NCBI GenBank assembly: GCA_051294375.1 | Contig: CM119267.1 | Location: 13,029,081 to 13,093,080 of the forward strand | Origin: Paraspadella gotoi | Taxonomy: Eukaryota; Chaetognatha | DNA: 64,000 bases | Direction: 5' to 3' | In this document: piece by piece, positions 58,329-64,000 of the stretch | Layout of the letters: each line of letters opens with the position of its first letter | How positions within the stretch are numbered: position 1 is the first letter of the stretch | Translations under genes and position numbers: made by a program | Notes under the pieces: model-generated | Told to the model about the DNA's origin: nothing | Databases searched by the model: none | The model's input: the letters and a program-made list of their open reading frames with translations, nothing else

Positions 58329-59185
58329 ACAAGTATGAGCAAACAATGTCGGGTCTGCCCACGATCATTAGCGGTATTTAATTAATTAATTAATACAAAC
58401 AATATAAACTAAAATAATAATTTAATTAATAAATTAATTAATTTGATCCGAAATGTTTGTTTTTAGGTCTTTTCATCACTGACCACGACAAGCAACGACG
58501 ACGATGGCGACGACGACAATAATGCCGATAAAGATTGACTTGAATTATTAATTAATAGATAACTAAATAAATTGATTGATTGAATAATTAATTGATTGAT
58601 TAATTGACGGATTAATTATTTATTTATTAATTAATTGATTAATTAATTCATTAACTGATTAATTATTTGATGAATTAATACATCTTGCATTTACATTTAA
58701 TATAAAAAGAAAAAGAATCACAATCAATTAGTGAAACAGGTTTTTTGTTTTTTCCATTTAAACTCATTTCCACTCAGACGATTCCATCGAAACTTGATTT
58801 CCAGCTTAATCACATACTTTCTTACCCAAATACAAAATTTTAAATCAATCGCCCCGTCCAGTAAATGGCATTCAAATAGTGAAATATATTTTTTTGGTTT
58901 TTTCCATTTAAACTCATTTCCACTCATACGGTTCCATCAAAACTTTATATCCAACACAAAAATTTATTTCAATCCATCCATCCAATCACGAGTAATTGGA
59001 GTTTAATTCTAAGGGGGGACGGATGGACGGACAGATGGACGGACGGATGGACATCATTTTTTTTAATAATTTTTCATAATTCGAGTTTCTGATATGATAG
59101 AAATGATTAACCGACAAGATTTTGGGGTAGGACCGTAGGACCGACAAAGTGAATTATAGAGTCGGAATCTGCTGATAAGCAGATC
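58329..59185 (-). repeat. Dispersed family A, near full-length copy
   Basis: Runs from GAGCAAACAATGTCGGG to a terminal hairpin ATCTGCTGATAAGCAGAT. Contains the AATTAATT tract and a ~160-base inner tandem duplication (58741 and 58898, both with TTTAAACTCATTTCCACTCA). Confidence 0.75.
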
Positions 59186-59662
59186 TGTCTAAAAACTACA
59201 AAATGAAAATGGCTGTCATTGTGGTTGTGAAAAAGATTTTGAATTCTGATTACTCACTACTCAGGCACATACTCCAATGTCTATATCTGTAAGATGTACC
59301 AAAACTTTTCAACATTTTATCTTTTTTTATAAAGTTTGAAATGAATTTTCAACAACGATTTTATTTTTAATTAAAATAACGGACATGTTTCGGCTTAACT
59401 ACAAGCCTTCATCAGCATTAAAAAAGTTTGAAACAAATTATGTGCATAAAGAAAGAGTGAGAGAGAGAGAGGGCAAAGTTTCCAACACAGAGTTGAGAAA
59501 GGATAGTGGTCAATTGTGAGGACAGATTAAGGTGAAACAAATAGAGCCAGTTTGTTTCATTTCAAACTTTTCTAATTATTACACAACGAAAAGAAATATC
59601 TTTTCAAATGCAAAAATTTCCTTTTTTGAAATTCGACCATGCCATTGATGAGCACATAACAA

Positions 59663-60260
59663 ACAAGTTTGAGCAAACAATGTCGGATCTTCCCACGATC
59701 AGTAGTGGTAATTAATTAATTAATTAATTAATACAAACTATATAAACTAAAATAATAGTTTAATTAATAAATTAATTAATTTGATCTGAAATGTTTGTTT
59801 TTAGGTCTTTTCATCACTGATCACAACAAAAGCAACGACGATGATGATGGCGATGACGACAATGATACCGATAAAGATTGACTTGATTGATTAATAATTA
59901 ATTAATAGATAACTAAATAAATTGATTGACTGATTCTTTTTTTTCCATTTAAACTCATTTCCACTTGCATGATTCCATCGAAACTTAATATCCAACCTAA
60001 TCACACACTTCCCTACCCACACATAAAATTTAATTCCAATCCATCCATCCAATCACCAGTAATTGGAGTTTTTTGCTAAGGTGGGACAGACGGACAGACA
60101 GACAGTCGGATGGATAGACGGACATCGTTTTTTTGCATAATTTATCATAATTCGATATTCTGACACGATATATGTGAATGCCCGACAAGATTGAGGGGGC
60201 GGTCCGACGGACCGACAAAGTGAATTATAGAGTCGGGATCTGCTGAAAGCAGATCCGACT
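59663..60260 (-). repeat. Dispersed family A, second tandem-oriented copy
   Basis: Same orientation as 58329-59185 and same ends (GAGCAAACAATGTCGGATC; hairpin TCTGCTGAAAGCAGA). About 480 bases separate the two copies. Confidence 0.75.
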
Positions 60261-61019
60261 AAAAAAGTAAGCAAGCTGGACTACTCGAAGTTGAAAAATA
60301 ATAAACGTAAGCGATTTTTCTACCAGAGTGCAAAATATGAAGTTGCTATAACAAATAATTTATCCACAGTTTTTGATCTTTTCATTTCACTCGAATTTGA
60401 AATCTGTGTAGAAAGAGAGGTTTCGTTGGTGTGACCATCATTAAAGAAGATCTAGTGATAAAAGGTTTTGTCTGACGTGGCAGTTTTTATATTTCTATAA
60501 CGGCTTCCGGTTTTGGTTCTCGCGCGTGCAAACCCCAACGAGCGACGTTTGTGAGTGCGATGAGCCTTTTAAAATGGAATTTGCATGTACATTGTACAAT
60601 GTACATATATAATGTACATTGTACATCCAGAAGAAACGCGCGAAAAGTTTAAGTAGGGTACCATGTCTACTAATATAGGCCAAGCCACCAAGCCAAATTC
60701 CATTTAAACAATTTAAATGTTTACGAACAGTAATAAAACTTGAGGGGAGATTATATTCATAACGAAAGACTACATTACTTGTCTCCCCATACATCGACTG
60801 TGTCAGCACATTTGATCAAATTTCAATCTATCAGCTCAACGCCGAATTTCCTTTTTATTTCGCTTCCTAAATTTATTTCTCTCTCCTTCAAACAATTTTC
60901 ATTCAAATTCAGCTTCGGATTCAGATTTTGATTCATCTCATTCTCCGCTTCGCTGAATCTCGCGATTCTCTGTCTCGAGTCCATTTTCTCCGTTTTGTTT
61001 CCGGAGAGAGAGAGAAGAG

Positions 61020-61094
<75 letters not shown>

Positions 61095-61813
61095 GCTTTT
61101 TATTTTCCTTTCGTATTTTTGTTTTGAGAGCGACATAAACACGCGGCAGTTGCCGCCGCCTGCACCGCTGCCGCTGCTGTCACTTCCCCAGCATCCAATG
61201 CTTTTTCCCGTTCCAAACTCTAAACTCCTAAGTTCTAAGGCCTGTAATATTAACCACAAACTCTAAAACCACTTCCCATTTAAACACTGCAAATCACTTA
61301 TCAATGCTTTTATTCAAGCTTCTAATTGTCAATGTCCCTTACCTTTAACTTCTTGCCCAGGCCTCACGAATCCATTCAAACTCAGAAAAGTCTCCACTCT
61401 TTAAAAATTGTCCAAAGCTCCCCCACTCCTCACCCCATCCCGAAAAACTTCCGCAAATGGACGCTGTTCGACGCTACAACCATAAAAACGACCGAAAATT
61501 CCGTGAGATAAATTTTCGCCCGACTCCGTTTTCCGAGGTTAAGAGTTTAGGGGCATCCGACGGATTTTTTTCCCTTTCCTTCCTTTCCGCTCTCGGGGCC
61601 ACGGCGCGAAAATGGCTTGGATCGTCTTTTCACGCGAGTGGCAATTCCTGGATTGTAAACTGTACTAAGTAAAACAAAGATTGTCAATTTTACTTTTTAA
61701 TCACTGTTTATTAATCAAAATGCGAATAGTAGATCATGAACAGGCTTGTACCAGTATACATGTAAACAGTTTTAAATAAAAAAAAACATATATTTTCCAA
61801 TTTTTGCATACGC
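60261..61813. other. Intergenic DNA, palindrome and GA tract
   Basis: A 22-base perfect palindrome of TGTACA words lies near 60585-60606, with a second partial copy right after it. A (GA)n tract runs over 61007-61087. Short GC-richer parts (61130-61210, 61450-61640) have no splice-supported exon. Confidence 0.45.
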
Positions 61814-61823
61814 NNNNNNNNNN
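61814..61823. other. Assembly gap (10 N)
   Basis: The same ~60-base sequence (CAGGCTTGTACC.GTATACATG) occurs on both sides of the gap, which suggests an unmerged overlap. Confidence 1.
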
Positions 61824-62499
61824 CAGGCTTGTACCTGTATACATGTAAACAGTTTTAAATAAAAAAAACATATATTTTTCAAAAGCATATTCGAGAAATT
61901 AAAAAAACCATACTATATCGAATGTCTAAGTTCATAGAACTGTTAATGTCTCATGGATTAACTATTCGAATTTTGATCTGCAACTTTCACTACGCCTTAC
62001 TGTTTATGTAATAGAGAACGATCCTTCCTTTTTTATTTTAACCAAAAGTCGCCTCGTGCCGATCTCATTCCGCAAGCATTGTGCAACGCAGCAATGTTTG
62101 GTAGAATCCTCTACAGCGTTTGGCAGCGTTAGCTTCGAAATAACGCGTTCGCTGCGTCGGCGGCGGCAGAATCCGCGGCAGCGACGTTGCCCTTTTTAGA
62201 TTTTTAAATTTCTCTCTCTCTCTCCTCAAATTACAGTTTAACCCCCGCGACGAGATTCCTCGGAAGGGGGACACGCCTCCGCCTCCCGACGCCTCCGTTG
62301 CGGCGCCCGAAGGATCAGGCAGAGAGGGGCGACTGGGGGCGCGGGCCTCGAATTCCCTAAATTGCTTTTTTTTAAAGATTCCGAGCCGATGACAAACCCT
62401 TCTCCCTCTCACTTTAACAACATCAACAATTCCGCAAGCTTTCGCATATAGATATCTATCACCACCCACATCCCAAGATTCCTTCTCCGCTCCTCTCAG
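61824..62499. other. Intergenic DNA with a GC-rich patch
   Basis: The 62100-62360 part is CpG-rich. The minus-strand frame 62065-62469 looks compositional, not a recognised protein. Confidence 0.4.
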
Positions 62500-62629
62500 T
62501 CGTCATCGTATAATCAGGAAAATCGTCTCCATTGTCGGAAAGATCAAACGGAATCCGCCCATCGACGCAAGCCACGCCCACAAGCGCTTAGGCGCCTTGG
62601 GCGTCAAGGAGTTTGGAGAACTTCGATGA
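62500..62629 (+). CDS. Possible isolated terminal coding exon
   Basis: A good acceptor (CCGCTCCTCTCAG) precedes a 42-codon open stretch ending in TGA. The end reads AHKRLGALGVKEFGELR, with the C/G-ending codon use seen in the three real genes. The product is not recognised and no upstream exon could be linked, so it may be the end of an unseen gene, an exon fragment, or chance. Confidence 0.25.
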
Positions 62630-63764
62630 GTGTTGCTCCTTGTGTTTTGTGGATGATGACCACATCGATCTCTAAAATGTTTTAGCTTACAATCTTCGTG
62701 ATCGTGATTATCCTTTCATTTCGTTGCTGTATTTAATATAGATATTTGAAAGTTTCTACAACGAATTTTTTTTTTCATTAGAAACGTACATGATTTGCTC
62801 TTGTACGAGCCTTCATCAGCGTTAACAGTTTGCTTCCAATCTATATTTGTGAGAAATCTATGGTAATTTTTAGACTTTAGTAATATTATAAAGTAGCATC
62901 ATAGCAAAAGATCAATTATTTTCAACAACAACACATTGGCTGATATGTAACTAAAAGCGAAAAACTCTCGCTTAGAATAATCAAGAATTCTGTCTCGAGG
63001 CAATTGGACAACTGACATAGAGAAGGGAACATAAAAATGGGTGGCGTTCGGGGGGAGACAGAATGAGAGGAGGAGAAATCGGACACTCAAAGAAAAAGGA
63101 GAGGAATACCAAGGAGGGGCATTCACGAGGCTTTGATTACAAAGACGACGACGCCGAAAGTTCAAACTCATTTCCGGGAAATGACATCGAAGAGAAGAAG
63201 AAGAAAAAGAAAGAAGAAGAAGAAGAAGAAGAAGACGGGAAAGAAACGTTATTTTTCTATGCCTCTTTCTGAGACTTTTGTTGTTGTCTCGTTGTTGTCG
63301 TTGTTGTTTGTAGTTGTCGTCGTTGATTACTTTGTGATAACCGTTCTGTGATATGTGAATAGTATTTCTTTACTCAATTGCGGAATTTACAGCAGTTGCT
63401 ATTAACTGAGCTAGCTACAGCTACAGCTAGTAGAGCTACAGCTACAACATTTGGAATTGGAAAAAAACTTTAATAAAAATTATTTTAATGATTGTAATTT
63501 CAATTAAAGAAAAACGCGAATCAAAGGATATCAAAAAACGTAAGCTTAAATGAAATTGTAAAAGGCACAATTGCTGAGTAAATGGAAATTGTTTTAAAAA
63601 CATGTTTGTCCACTTATTTAAAAGAACAAAAAAATTTAAAAGTTGGATGGAATTCATGAAAAAAAATAAACTCAAGTTTTCACCAGGAGAATTTGACGCT
63701 TCACCGAAAAAACGCCTCTCACAAACGATGCTAAACACGAATTGTTGAAAACAATGCGGTTGTT
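62630..63764. other. Intergenic DNA, nothing recognised
   Basis: Contains a diverged inverse copy of the recurring stem-loop (62759-62822), a GAAGAA-rich run (63190-63240) and small AGCTAC repeats (63408-63447). Confidence 0.5.
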
Positions 63765-64000
63765 AGTCGGATCTGCTTATCAGCAGATTCCGACTCCATC
63801 AGTCCCACCCCAAAATCCTGTCGGTAAATAATTTTTATCATATCAGAACATCGAATTAAGATAAATTACGCAAAAAAAATTATGTCCGTCTGTCTGTCCG
63901 TCCGTCTGTTGACATAAATTATGCAAGTTGAAAAAATTATGTCAGTTGACTAAATTATGCCAGTTGATCAAATAATGCCAGTTGACCATATTCTGCCAGT
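63765..64000 (+). repeat. Dispersed family A, copy cut by the window end
   Basis: Starts with the terminal hairpin ATCTGCTTATCAGCAGAT. It continues into the ~20-base minisatellite (63905-64000, units like AAATTATGCCAGTTGACC) and runs off the window. Confidence 0.7.

Overview
This is a stretch of animal nuclear DNA. The coding parts are short, GC-rich exons with GT..AG introns, set in AT-rich DNA full of (CT)n/(GA)n tracts and dispersed repeats. The gene families (STAT, ankyrin repeat, SLC6) and the repeat load suggest an invertebrate. An arthropod, perhaps crustacean-like, genome is possible, but the phylum cannot be fixed from sequence alone. Several N gaps show this is a draft scaffold: 11544-11553, 35388-35412, 37975-38180, 38439-38634, 38901-38910 and 61814-61823.

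Three protein-coding genes can be supported, all on the + strand. (1) Positions 109-1838 hold the last two exons of a divergent STAT transcription factor: end of the DNA-binding/linker region, SH2 domain, C-terminal tyrosine and tail. The 5' part lies left of the window. (2) Positions 13458-17393 hold an eight-exon gene for a 726-residue ankyrin-repeat protein with a Ser/Ala/Gly-rich tail. A stop codon and an intronic polyA signal allow a shorter isoform. (3) Positions 19151-52046 hold an eleven-exon SLC6 sodium/chloride-coupled transporter of 693 residues, of the amino-acid type. All its splice phases join without a frame break. Its introns total about 31 kb and are packed with mobile-element remains.

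Between and after these genes lie repeats. They include a 1086-bp Tc1/mariner-type MITE with 65-bp terminal inverted repeats and TA flanks, and a miniature LTR element (TRIM-like) with a matching solo LTR elsewhere, both with 4-bp target duplications. There is a multi-copy non-autonomous element carrying a ~20-bp minisatellite and an end hairpin, plus several 0.2-0.7 kb families. A ~7.7-kb near-perfect inverted repeat (27641-35384) sits inside one SLC6 intron. A recurring stem-loop motif occurs in at least six places, and the 3' half of a tRNA-Leu gene sits alone at 49571-49612.

The region 1.9-13 kb is intergenic: AT-rich, with two direct copies of a 0.7-kb repeat and some CpG-rich patches. 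The region 52.6-64 kb is also mostly intergenic, with one possible terminal exon at 62500-62629. I see no operon-like or co-functional cluster. The three genes look like ordinary neighbours.
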